DNA of 64,000 nt from Amphimedon queenslandica (lineage: Eukaryota > Porifera > Demospongiae > Haplosclerida > Niphatidae), in the NCBI RefSeq assembly GCF_000090795.2, contig NW_003546250.1, positions 729,987 through 793,986 on the forward strand, given 5' to 3'. Below are positions 53,628-64,000 of this stretch, in pieces; positions within the stretch are counted from its first letter, which is position 1; the number at the start of each line of letters is the position of its first letter. The notes under the pieces were generated by a model. The model did no database searches and was not told where the DNA came from. It worked only from the letters and a program-made list of their open reading frames with translations. Made by a program: the position numbers and the translations under genes.

Positions 53628-56600
53628 TTAGTGGTTCATCATCATTGGATTAACGTCCCAAATCTGAGAAGAAATAAGAATAGAGAGAGAAGGACAAATC
53701 AGTTTTAAAATGAGAAGTTATAGCAGAATTATTGATTATACTTATAGTAAAATGCCCTGTGACTGTAGTAGTCATCAATAAAGAGTGTCAAAGTGCATGA
53801 TAACTGTAGATAATGAGTTTACTTTAATCTGTTTGTCTTCACTAGCAGTTACCATGTGACCAAGAGTATGGACAAGATGAAGAGAAGTAACGATGGATTT
53901 CATATTAATAAAAGAAGCCATTGGACTCCGACTATGCAAATAAAAAAAAACTCTACATCACAAGATCATGATTTGAATACTCACTCGTCAGTTGTTAGTG
54001 AAGAGTGACAGTCCTGGCACATACGAACTGGTTTCTCGAAACCCATTCTCGGATAAGTCGAGAGTTGATCCGAACAAGAAGCACATATAGCTCTACCACA
54101 CTTGCGACAATGATGCTATAAAATTAAGAATGGTGCAGCATAAAAATTTAATGTGACCAAAATTTGACTACTTTATAAAACAATTGAATGCTTTTTTGAA
54201 TGTTTAGAAAGTGGCTTAAACTTTGCCTTATTATATTAGTAGGTATCATATAAAGTTATAGATATTGCATTACATGTACATGTACATCTTAAACAATCAT
54301 GAAAACATTATTATTATGATTCTGACCTGTCTCACTCCTATTGTCTTATTGTCCCACATTCCCTTGACATTCCAAAAGAAAGGGACGTTACATTTCTCGC
54401 ATACATTGGAGCCACCCCACTCTGTAGTCTAGCAATAGAAGAGGTACAAAGTGATGATTAATAATCATATAATCTATCTTCTTACCTCTTCTCTTTCAGC
54501 GTCCATGTCCCAGACGCCTAGCATACCATCCTCTGATGTAGAGATAAGCTTTCTTGTAATGGTGGAGTAGGCAAGAGATCTTATTTTACCACTAGAGAGA
54601 GAGAGAGAGGAAATGTAGAAGATGATGAGATACTCTGCATTATTATAGGACAAATTTTTGGGTAACTTTAAAAATTCGTGAAAAATCCAAATTTGATCGG
54701 AATCAGCTCAAACTTTCTACACAACATAAGAACATGTATATGTATCAGAAAACATTATAAAAATGGAGAATTCTCTCCTAGTCATTTTTGACAAAATTTG
54801 GCCCAAGACCATGTACTATAGTACAGGGACTTTCGCCCAATTTTGGAGCAACTTTAAAAATTCGTAAAAAATCCGAATCTGATCTGAATCAGCTCAAATT
54901 TTCTACACAACATAAGAACATGTATATGTATCAGAAAACATTATAAAAATGGAGAATTCTCTCCTGGTCATTTTTGACAAAATTTGGCCTGAGACCATGT
55001 ACTATAGTACAGGGACTTTCGCCCAATTTTGGAGCAACTTTAAAAAATCATAAAAAATCCAAATTCGATCGGAATCACCTCAAACTTTCTACACAACATA
55101 AGAACATGTATATGTATCAGAAAACATTATAAAAATGAAGAATTCTCTCCTAGTCATTTTTGACAAAATTTGGCCCGAGACCATGTACTATAGTACAGGG
55201 ACTTTCGCCCAATTTTGAAGCAACTTTAAAAATTCGTAAAAAAATCCAAATTTGATCGGAATTACCTCAAACTTTCTACACAACATAAGAACATGTATAT
55301 GTATCAGGAAAAACTATAAAAATTGAGAATTCTCTCCTAGCCATTTTTGACAAAATTTGGCTCGTGACACTGTACTATAGTACAGGGACTTTGGCCTGAT
55401 TTTGGAGCAACTTAAAAAATTTATAAAAAATCTTGAATCAACATAAAAACGTGTGTATATGCATTACTAACTTGTGCCCAGTTAGTTCATAAGCAGTTCC
55501 TTTCTGACTCCCAATGTCCCATACCACTATAGTCTGATCAAAACCTCCCGAGAAGAGTATCCTCCTCTCACTGTCGTAAGCAAGAGCCCACACGCTACCT
55601 AAGAGGAGAAGGAACAAATAAAATATAAAATAGAAAGAGAGAGGAAAGGAAGAAGTGAAGAGACAGGAGAGGTAGTTGAGCATACTAGTATGTCCCTTTA
55701 GAGTCGTTACAGAAGCAAAGCCACTCTCTGTTAGTCTTAGAACTGTTATGACACCACTGTAATCGGCAACAAAACCATACTTGCTCGTCTCGTCATATCT
55801 GAAGGTTTATTATTAAAGATAACAAACATTGATACACCTGCCAATTCCCTAGTGTGAGTACTATAGAAAGTGCACATTAATAATAAATACAAAACCACAC
55901 CCACACAACTATGAATATTAATAGGATACTCTACAGCCAGACACCAGGCCAGGGCGTCATGTGATCCCAAGTCGCGTCCAGTTCTTGTGCACGACCACTG
56001 GAACCTCTTGTCCCTCCCAGCGGAGAGGATCCAATTGTGCTTTGGTACAACTTTGATTGATGTGACACGAGATGAATGACCTAACAAAAAAGAAATATGT
56101 GCATTAGTAATGACTATTGTGAAAACAGTTTAGCTGTGGTAGAATAGAAGTTAGACCTTCATTTTCATAATACTAGTGGATGCTCATGCTGTATCAGGGG
56201 CCATTCAAACAGATTTTAATGTAAACCAAACCATATTACTAAAAACGGCACCAAAGCAGGTGTGGCATTACACTATTGTACATTAATAAATAATATGCAT
56301 GACAGTCTTGACAGATTCAGAGGGTAAAGCATGTCCTGGAATTGGATATGCATGTACATGAACATAGTACATACTTTGATATACTCTCTTCTTTTCAAAT
56401 CTGTTCAAATCTGTTGACAGGTGGAACTCCTAAAGATATACAAATACATGTGATATAAAAGCAGGGGCGGAGTCTGGGGGCATTAGAAAATACTATTTTT
56501 TATAGCTCCTTCCTTGGAAAACATATAAATCCAATAGGGAAAGTCCCTTTAAACAAACCAAGCTCAATACTTTTAAAATACATTTTAAATGGTTGATTGC

Positions 56601-57103
56601 ATTTTAAATGGTTGATTGCATTTTAAATGGTTGATTACCACCATTCACTAACAAATACAGCAAATATGTGTACATTTATAAGTATGCAATTTGTTTTAGA
56701 GTTAACTTTATTAGATCAAACTCACGTGAATTTGCCCGTTGCTTAATCCGATGAAGGCAAAATGTCCGTCACTATCAGGACCGTATTCTAATGCTGAACA
56801 ACTAGCTATAAAGTAATGAAATTAATAATTAAAATACCAACCAATTTAATAGGTGGTCTACCTTCAAATGACTGTATAATAGAGGGCCAATACTGACCAT
56901 TGTCACGCTTAACCCAAACCTTAACTGTCCTGGGGGAGAGGAATGAGGATTAAGAAGGCGGGTATGTTGGCACATTACTTGTCTTCACTGGTAGATATGA
57001 CTGCCTCCTCGTTTGCTATAGCAAATACACCAGTTACAGCATCCTTGCCAGTTTCTACACGACCTAATAGCTCAGGCCTTTGACCTTGGGGAATAGACGC
57101 CAT
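53628..57103 (-). CDS. WDFY2: WD repeat and FYVE domain protein (WDFY1/2)
   Basis: Twelve exons join in phase to 400 residues, the length of human WDFY2: 56979-57103, 56862-56929, 56726-56805, 56375-56429, 55930-56080, 55686-55798, 55472-55598, 54486-54591, 54327-54428, 53985-54115, 53823-53931 and 53628-53663. WD repeats carry signatures such as [13 protein letters not shown] and [15 protein letters not shown]. Between repeats 6 and 7 lies a FYVE zinc finger with the PI3P-binding signature RQHHCRKCG and paired cysteines (CEKC, CASC, CQDC). The final repeat ends QIKIWDVNP. WDFY proteins sit on early endosomes and scaffold AKT signalling. One ancestral gene for both WDFY1 and WDFY2 is likely, so the symbol is approximate. 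Confidence 0.95.
54650..55435. repeat. tandem array of the ~186-bp palindrome-centred repeat (WDFY intron)
   Basis: Just over four units, oriented like array B, filling the 880-bp intron 54592-55471. Core palindromes start at about 54812, 54999, 55184 and 55371, a spacing of 185-187 bp. Neighbouring units are nearly identical, the best preserved array in the window. Confidence 0.95.
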
Positions 57104-57314
57104 GAAAAGAGGAGAGAAAGTCAGCAAAACTCAAGAAGAAAGATAAAGATCATGTGTCGAATTAGCCACGCCCATATAAAAGTTTTGCTCCTCCCACTTT
57201 TATAATTAACTCCTAAGCAGCTCAACCCGCCTTACTTTTTGAGCGATTTGAGCTCAAGAATCTGTTAGATTGTATCAGAGGCTACTCTTTATCAAAGAGG
57301 GTATACAGTCTTTT
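57104..57314. promoter_or_regulatory. divergent promoter region, WDFY / FMR1-FXR
   Basis: 211 bp between start codons, with no other gene. GGCGTGGC-type sequence (CCACGCCC at 57168) and CTCCTCCCAC at 57191 are possible CACCC boxes. Activity is inferred from position. Confidence 0.4.
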
Positions 57315-60300
57315 ATGGCAAGCATGGACGTCGAAGTAATCTTCCCAGATATTTGTGGAGCCTTTTACAAAGTGAGAAGTCATCCCCCGTCTTGTAAATG
57401 TTGAAATGAAAGTGGTTACACCCCTCCTTCCTCTCTCACAGGGTAAACTGATTGACATGGACTCTGATGGAGGAAAATGTCTAGTGTCGTTCGAAGAAGA
57501 GTAAGGATTATACATATAGTGGGATTATACATATGGTGCATGTTTGAATAGAGGCGGGTAATTGATATGATTTTTTTAATGTAAATTTATAAATTATCAT
57601 AAATTTATTATTATTTTCACCTTCAGTTAATCGCCTAAGGGGATTATAAATGGCATGTTTTGACATGAGAGAGAGAGAGAGAGGGAGAGGGGGTGTAAGA
57701 GAGAGCGAGAGATTAATAAGTGTGTTTTGCCAAACATTAATTGTAACTAAGCTGTTAGCACATGTTAATGACAATCATTATCCTTATCCCGGTGAAATTC
57801 ATTGATATCCATGACAACCTTTAACATACACATATTTAGCTATTCGCATAATTGCAAAGTATTGAAATTCATATCCTCATAAATATTGTCATTTTTGTTT
57901 ATCTGCCTGTTTACTTGCTTCCATTTAATGTTGTTTTTGGGAGATTATAAAAGTATAATTATGTTGTTTATAAACTTAAGACACTGCTACATGTACAAAA
58001 CTGTTGTCTTTACCTTTTTAGCATTAATAATGTTTATTTTAGTGCAATTTATCTTCATTTTATTTCTATCGCTATAGTTGGAAGCCCAACAGCTGGGTTG
58101 AGCTCAAGCATGTTAGATTCCCGCCTTCTCCTCCTAAGAAAGACGTGGAGTTGAATACAGGAACTAAAATAGAGGTAGCCTGACTAAAAGAGAAAGATAG
58201 AAGGGAGAAAAGGAGGGCCAGGTTCTCCTGAAAGTGTTAATAGTTGTGAAAACTCTTTCTAGGCGTTCTTGCCATTCCAGGAAGGAGAGCCTTGTGGCTG
58301 GTGGCTAGCAACCGTGACCAAGACCAAAGGAGAGGTATGATGATAGCAAAGGAATAAAGCCTGGTTTCCATATAGTTGCGGCTGTTGTATATATTCTGTG
58401 GTTTAGCATACAATGGTTGTAGAGATAGACTGCCTCGGGTGAAGTGGGGCCTATCTTCATCTCCATGAATGTTGCAAACAGTGTTGTAGAGGCTATATGG
58501 AAACTAGTCTTTAAGGAAGAGAAGAGAGGGAAATGAAGGAGTGAGAGAGAGAATGAATGGACTTCATGAAGGGGAGGAGATGTGGTATTTGGTTCACTTG
58601 GTTGTGGTAGTTGGTTTGGTTTTACAGTATACTTGTACACTTTAGGTGGCAGGGATTCAGTTTCAGTCTGGAGACAAGCACTTTACTGATCTAGTGGAAC
58701 GACAGTCCCTGAGAGCACCTAATGAAAAGTCAGTACTCATTTCTATATCTTTATAACTTATATACATTTAATTTCTATCTCTGACACTCTTATTTCTATT
58801 TGCCACCTTTTCTTCCCCTTCTCTCTCTCTCCTCCTCCCTCTTTCTTCATAATCACTCTCTTTCCTCCCTCTTTCACGCTTAATATCAGCCCTCCCTTGG
58901 AAGCCATTCAGTTTTATCAGAAAGAGTTCACAGTCCCAGATGACATACAAGACTAGTGAGTCAGAAATTCTCCTCCACTTCTCCTTATCACAACAGTATT
59001 AAGTAACCTCATGAATCCATTTATCAACCACTAACATGTCAATGAATATCATTAGCAGGAATCTCAAATTTGCATGCTTACCTCAAAAATTTTGACATGT
59101 GCAGCTAAAATTGGTTAACTGTGTTGCTTACATAGTTATTACATATTACATTGTATAATTGTCCAAGTTGTATTTTTAATAGCCTTTTTTTCTCTTTATA
59201 TCCAGTTGTCAAGAGGCTAAGGTGCACAATAATTTCCGGAGTAAAGTTGGAGCCATTAGTGTTACTTATAATACTGACAAGAAGTCACTAGTGGTAATTG
59301 TAAGTGACAATCATGCACATACATTATGCATGTAGGCTATTCTTTGTCTGCATGTATTCCTCAAATTTCCTTGTACCTGCAATCTTACATTTATTATGGA
59401 TCTTCCTTCCACTTATCTTTTCTTCATTGATTATATTGTGCCATGATCTGCCATCATCACTTCTGGTTCTTGTCAAAGCCCAGTTAATCTAGGGTAGGGA
59501 TAAACAAGGATCAGATAATAGAGGATCTATTATACAGTACTTCAGAATATTATTATAAGGATAGTGGGCCAATTGATTTAGGTATAAGTGCAAGAGAGCT
59601 TTATTGATTCCTTAGAATTAGATTAACAGATGAGTTTTAACTGTTACATGCTGCCATCTTTAACTCAGTAGATTGCTGTAATTGTACTATATGATTTGCA
59701 TCACATGATGTGTTCTTTAATGAGGAGGGGCAGCTCATGATTCCTTGCCTTATTAGTTTCTAGCTATTATTACTATTACTTCTTGTGTTGTCAACAAATT
59801 TACTACTTTTCTTATGAACTTGTTATAAACTTGTAAAAGCATAAACATGAGCTACATGTACATGTACATATCTAGAAAGTTCAAAAACAGAAAATATTAA
59901 ATTACTCAAATGTTAATGGCAATAGTTACATTGCACAATGGCAATATTCACTCAATAGTCATGATCAATGATTATTTATCCATTGCACTGCCAACTGCTC
60001 CTCCAACTCCTCCTCCTGCTGTACCACCAGCAACACCGCCAATTAAACCTCCAAGAACAGCACCAATAGCAGTTCCAAATCCAGGGACAACAGATCCAAC
60101 AATAGCACCAATAGCTGCACCACTGCCGGCACCAACAAGTCCTCCATATGCAGCTCCTTTAGCTCCTTTATTGCTCATGATCTGATTCTTCTGGCAGGCC
60201 AGTCACGTCAAATCCTAGGTTGATATATGCCTCTCTGTCTGAAGTTTGCCGATGAGCGATAGTGTAGATATACTCTCAGCAGTTCTAAGAATAGCCTACT

Positions 60301-62352
60301 TGTGCATGTAATTTTGACATCAGCACGAGCAAATTGACTTTATTTGGCTAAAGGAGTGAGGGTCAGTTTGCATTTTACCTCTAGTCGAGCGTCATCTCTA
60401 ATTGGATAAGCTATGTAGAGTACTACGTTATAATCTTGGCGCCGTCGTTTGCATAAAAATAATTATGCATGTAGAGAAAACTAGAAATACATGTATATAG
60501 CACTAAACCAATATTTGAATTAGTATAATTCTTATATCTATCTATCTCTCTCTCTCTCAGTGTGATAATCAAGCATCATTAGAGAAAGCTGAACTATTGA
60601 TTGACATGCACCTCAGTGACATGTCAACCCAAGCATCTCTTCGTAGCAAAGCAGAGAAAGCAGCACAAAGACTTCACGGGGTAACCACAAACCTCCCTCT
60701 TCTCTCTCACTCTACAGATGCACATATAAATCTATATAATCTCTCTTCTGTGTAATGTCCTTTTATTTTTTCTTTCTCAAAGGCTTCCCAGCCAGTCCTA
60801 GAGAACAGCAGTGGTTTGTATGAAGACAAGTTTCACATATTTCCCGAGTGTATTGGGTTTGCCATGGGACGTCAGGGATGGAATGTGAATCAGGCCCGAC
60901 AGATACCAGGGATCATATCAATTGATTTTGATGATTTTGGATCAGTGTTCACTGTCAGAGCTGAAGTATGTCTGATGAATAAACTAATACATGTACATGT
61001 ACTTTTGTAATGATTCATTTGTATTCTTTAATGGTTTATGTGAATAATTTTTATGTCTTATATTACATACTGTACATGTACATGTATAATCTTTCTTTAT
61101 CTTTCTCTCTCTCCTTCTTTTATTAGACTAAAGAGGCAGCAATGGAGGCTCGGAGTCTGTTAGAATTCACTCGTAGTATAATGCACGTTCCAAGGGATCT
61201 TGCTGGGAAGGTTATAGGAAGAGGTGGTAACGTCATTCAACAGATACTGGAGAAATCTCGTCTGAATAATATCAAAGTGATTGGAGACGAAGAGGCTCAA
61301 GAGAGAAGGATCAATACTAAAGGAGAGGTATGATTATAAGTTACTCTAAAAGCCATGAACTATAGTGCAGTGCTTGTCAGCTCATAAAGCATGCTGTTTA
61401 GTTCACTTAGCACGCTTTGTGGGAAATCCTGTGGTATGACAACTAAGCTGCCTTTTTTAAAGGAAGTTGTCCACTTATAATAATTTTTTTATTTTCAAAA
61501 ATATTTATAGGTTCCATTTGAGCTGCTTGGCAGAAAGAAAGCAATTGAAAATGCTACACTGATGCTTGAGTACCACCTTGATCACTTAAGGGTATGACCC
61601 TCTCATTAATGAAACTAATTGCTATTATGAATATGAATATTACCAGGAGGTCAATAACATCCTTCAGGACAGGGAGCAAATCACACAGCAGCTTCGTGAC
61701 AGTGGCCTTGATGACACGCCCACTTATTTCCCACGTCCCAATCCACCACGTGGGTGGAGTGGAGGATTTGGAAGAGGAGGAGGAGGAAATAGCGGAGGAG
61801 GAGGAGGAAGAAGAGGAGGGAGGAGTGGGGGTAGAGGAGGAGGACGAAGACGAAGGTAATGTGTGATAATAATTATATTTGTTTTAATTTCTGTTTCTTT
61901 AGACCCAGGCAAGGGAGAGCTTCACAAGATGAACGACAGAACGAGGAGGAGGAAGAGGAGGAGGAGAGAGAGGAAGGAGTGCCCCCGCAGGATCAATCAG
62001 ATGAATCAGAATCATCAAACGATGAGAAGCAAGACGAAGAGAGAGAAGAAGAGGAAGCTGAACAGCAAAAAGGTATGCTAACCTTCACCACCTCATTAAA
62101 AAATACTTATAATATCTCATTATAGCTGAGAGCCATTCTGAAGAAGAAAAGGAACCCACGGATAGGAGACGTAGGCGAGGAGGAGGAGGAGGAGGAGGAG
62201 GGAGGAGACGTTACAGAGGGAGAGGACGAGGAGGAAGCTACAGGAATAGGTACACCAATAACGAAGAGGATACACCTATACAATCAGAGGATTGGGCAGG
62301 GCCTGAGGAAACCCCACCCACAGATCAAGCCACTCCCACTAATAGCACATGA
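57315..62352 (+). CDS. FXR1: fragile X family RNA-binding protein (FMR1/FXR)
   Basis: Fourteen exons join in phase to 572 residues: 57315-57371, 57442-57500, 58078-58174, 58263-58334, 58646-58728, 58890-58955, 59206-59299, 60561-60680, 60783-60965, 61127-61327, 61511-61591, 61647-61855, 61903-62072 and 62126-62352. The N-terminal tandem Agenet/Tudor region has CGAFYKGKLIDMD, LKHVRFPPSP and EPCGWWLATVTKTKGE. Then follow two KH domains with GxxG loops GRQG (IGFAMGRQGWNVNQAR) and GRGG (VPRDLAGKVIGRGGNVIQQI), and VPFELLGRKKAIENATLMLEYHLDHL. Two Gly/Arg-rich RGG blocks are separated by a Glu-rich stretch. The family represses and localises mRNAs on ribosomes. It probably predates the vertebrate FMR1/FXR1/FXR2 split, so the symbol is approximate. 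The stretch 57501-58077 is intron with nothing recognisable. Confidence 0.94.
59300..60560 (+). other. large intron of the FMR1/FXR gene
   Basis: About 1.26 kb, the longest intron of this gene. It contains a small antisense glycine-zipper reading frame (59972-60178) and an ACATGT palindromic tract at 59853-59870. The rest is AT-rich and unremarkable. Confidence 0.6.
59972..60178 (-). CDS. glycine-zipper small protein nested in the FMR1/FXR intron
   Basis: A complete 68-residue frame, MSNKGAKGAAYGGLVGAG onwards, ending SAMDK. Nearly half the residues are Gly and a quarter Ala. Gly recurs in GxxxG and GxxxGxxxG spacing across two hydrophobic stretches (about 11-29 and 33-60) split by a Pro-Gly turn. 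This is the glycine-zipper pattern of helical membrane hairpins. The codons use all Gly and Ala third positions, so it is not a simple nucleotide repeat. No intron is needed. The gene lies wholly inside an intron of the opposite-strand FMR1/FXR gene. Similar Gly-zipper peptides are known in bacterial outer membrane proteins and in animal genomes, but I cannot name a family. Confidence 0.55.
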   Translation of the reverse strand: MSNKGAKGAAYGGLVGAGSGAAIGAIVGSVVPGFGTAIGAVLGGLIGGVAGGTAGGGVGGAVGSAMDK

Positions 62353-63205
62353 TGATTATTTATGCACACGATATATAGACAAACTTCAATAGGACATACA
62401 GTAGTAGTGACAGTGCATGTTTTTACTTATAATAAACCAACAGGCAATCTCTTCTCACTGCATTTTAGGGAGCATAAAGTACATACATTATTATGTGTAG
62501 GACTCATAGCTAATAATACATTCCTTTTTTGTTTTTGAATATTTTTGATCTTGTATCTTGTTTTTTGTTATTGTATCTTTATTTTTGCATTGTTGTTATT
62601 ATTATTATTATTATCATTATTATTATTATTATCATAGATTAAAGCAGGTTAATGAGGTTGTTTTATTTTGTACATGTGTATCTTCTTTATAATTTTAAAG
62701 AAAAAAAAGTAGTCGAACCCGGAACCCCACAAGGAAATGAGTTAATCTTTGAAAGTAAATTAAACTTAGGTTTACACGTGTAACATCTAGCAAGCATTGA
62801 GTGTGTGAAATTTTATTGCATATGAAGATATTTATAACTTGGATATTTGGACCAGCATAAGGTACAGTATTTCCTTTATATAACACTTCCTGTTATTGTG
62901 TCTTCAAAAGAATTTCCTTAGTTTCAGTTTGAACCTTTCAATAACATAACATCATACTGTATAAAACTTTATTGATTAGATAGCATCAATAGAATCAATA
63001 ACAAACACTGCAAAAATTTGACTCAGTATGAATATAGTGACACTCAAAACTGTAATGTATATCTAGAAAAGTATGTATTTGTGTATATCTATGTCACAAT
63101 ACCCAGATACAAAATGAACAAACAAGCACATGGACATTTTTAATACTGTTGTATCATAGTGTACATGTATATTAATTGCACTGTTAGTTTTTACTGTTTC
63201 ATAAG
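62353..63205. other. intergenic spacer between convergent genes
   Basis: 853 bp holding the 3' ends of the FMR1/FXR gene and the FN3 receptor. There is an (ATT)n run at about 62590-62632. No reading frame in this stretch has supporting splice sites or domain content. Confidence 0.5.
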
Positions 63206-64000
63206 TTATGTTTCATAAATAGCAGTATCATTAACATTGACATCAGGACACTCATATACTGCGGCCTCTTTTGTAACATCTTTAGTCTTGTGAATACCAT
63301 ATGGTTCACAGGCTTGCATTGGTATATCATCATCAAACCTATCATTAACAATAAACAATAGTAATGTACAAACAGTTATGAGTGTTTATTTACTTGGTTT
63401 GCTTAGCAGTGGTTGTATCATAGGTTTTATGCCTGTTCATACACAACAATAAATTTTATTTTATGGTTTTTAATGTATTCATACTTGATATAGCAGTAGA
63501 TGTTAATAATGATACTAACAGCTAGTGATATTAATAATAATCCAACCACTGCACCCAGTCCAATACTAGCACCATCAACAGCTTCTGATGCTATTAATTT
63601 AAAAATATTATAAAATTATTTTTGTCTTAGCACATATATCATTATACCTGTATTAGTCGATCCTACTTCTTGAGTACATGTACATGTACATGTAGTTAGT
63701 GTAATATTGATCAATGTCTCATTAGCAATAAAGACCCATCCACCAGGTCCTTTGTCTGTGTATGCACGCACACCAAAAATATAACAAGACATAGCATCAA
63801 GACCAGTAATGTTGATAAGTGTATTGCCATTGGTTGAATTAATGAACTGTAGCCTTTCAATATCAATGTCATCATCATCTACCATTAAACAGTTGCTAGA
63901 CTGTAAGATATGATATCCTATCTCATATGTGATAATGGGATAGTCTGATGGAATATAACTAGGTACACTCCATGAGATAACAGCCCATGTAGTGTCCATG
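63206..64000 (-). CDS. FN3 single-pass receptor, 3' end
   Basis: Four exons are visible: 63648 to beyond the right edge, 63485-63590, 63394-63432 and 63206-63338, in phase. The first encodes most of an FN3 domain (TTWAVISWSVP, ITYEIGYHIL, GVRAYTDKGPGGW) followed by a Thr-Cys repeat. The second encodes a transmembrane helix (GASIGLGAVVGLLLISLAV). The others encode a tail of about 58 residues with tyrosines in TYDTT, EPYGIH, AVYECP and AIYET. The exon plan, one FN3 per phase-1 exon, then a TM exon and short tail exons, matches the receptor at 13057-16032, so the two are likely distant relatives. The ATG at 64000 is probably internal and the true start lies to the right. Confidence 0.8.

Overview
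This looks like invertebrate nuclear DNA, most plausibly from a demosponge close to Amphimedon queenslandica. That identification is an inference from gene content and style: an AT-rich, very compact layout, dozens of short GT-AG introns, cilium and centrosome genes (ZMYND10, CEP295-like), animal regulators (FMR1/FXR, WDFY1/2, Rubicon, UBA1), and Ig/FN3-rich receptors of a kind common in sponges. I built exon models by hand. Reading phase closes across every junction used except one in the adhesion GPCR; a 10-N assembly gap interrupts UBA1.

Layout, left to right: a ZZ-finger/long-chain acyl-CoA synthetase (-, 3' end off the left edge); a TPR/aldo-keto reductase/DUF885 fusion (+); an Ig/FN3 single-pass receptor (+); an intronless SLC15-like transporter (-); UBA1 (+); mitochondrial acetoacetyl-CoA thiolase ACAT1 (-); ZMYND10 (+); a small Calx-beta fragment (+); a CEP295-like gene (+); an intronless cupin-like protein (-); a Rubicon-like gene (+); a very large Ig/EGF/HRM/GAIN adhesion GPCR of 32 exons (-); two tandem PA-TM-RING ligase genes (+); WDFY1/2 (-); an FMR1/FXR gene (+) with a tiny glycine-zipper ORF nested antisense in an intron; and the 3' end of another FN3 receptor (-).

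Strands mostly alternate, giving six divergent pairs whose start codons lie only 77 to 505 bp apart. A dispersed tandem repeat (unit about 186 bp, centred on a palindrome) sits inside introns of many of these genes, and a 178-bp derivative fills the last Rubicon intron.

Functionally the genes are a mixed neighbourhood rather than one pathway: lipid activation and acetyl-CoA chemistry, ubiquitin activation and ligation, endosome/autophagy (WDFY, Rubicon), cilia/centrioles, and surface receptors. The most unusual items are the two domain fusions at the left, which share one promoter region, the palindromic intronic repeat family, and the receptor architectures.
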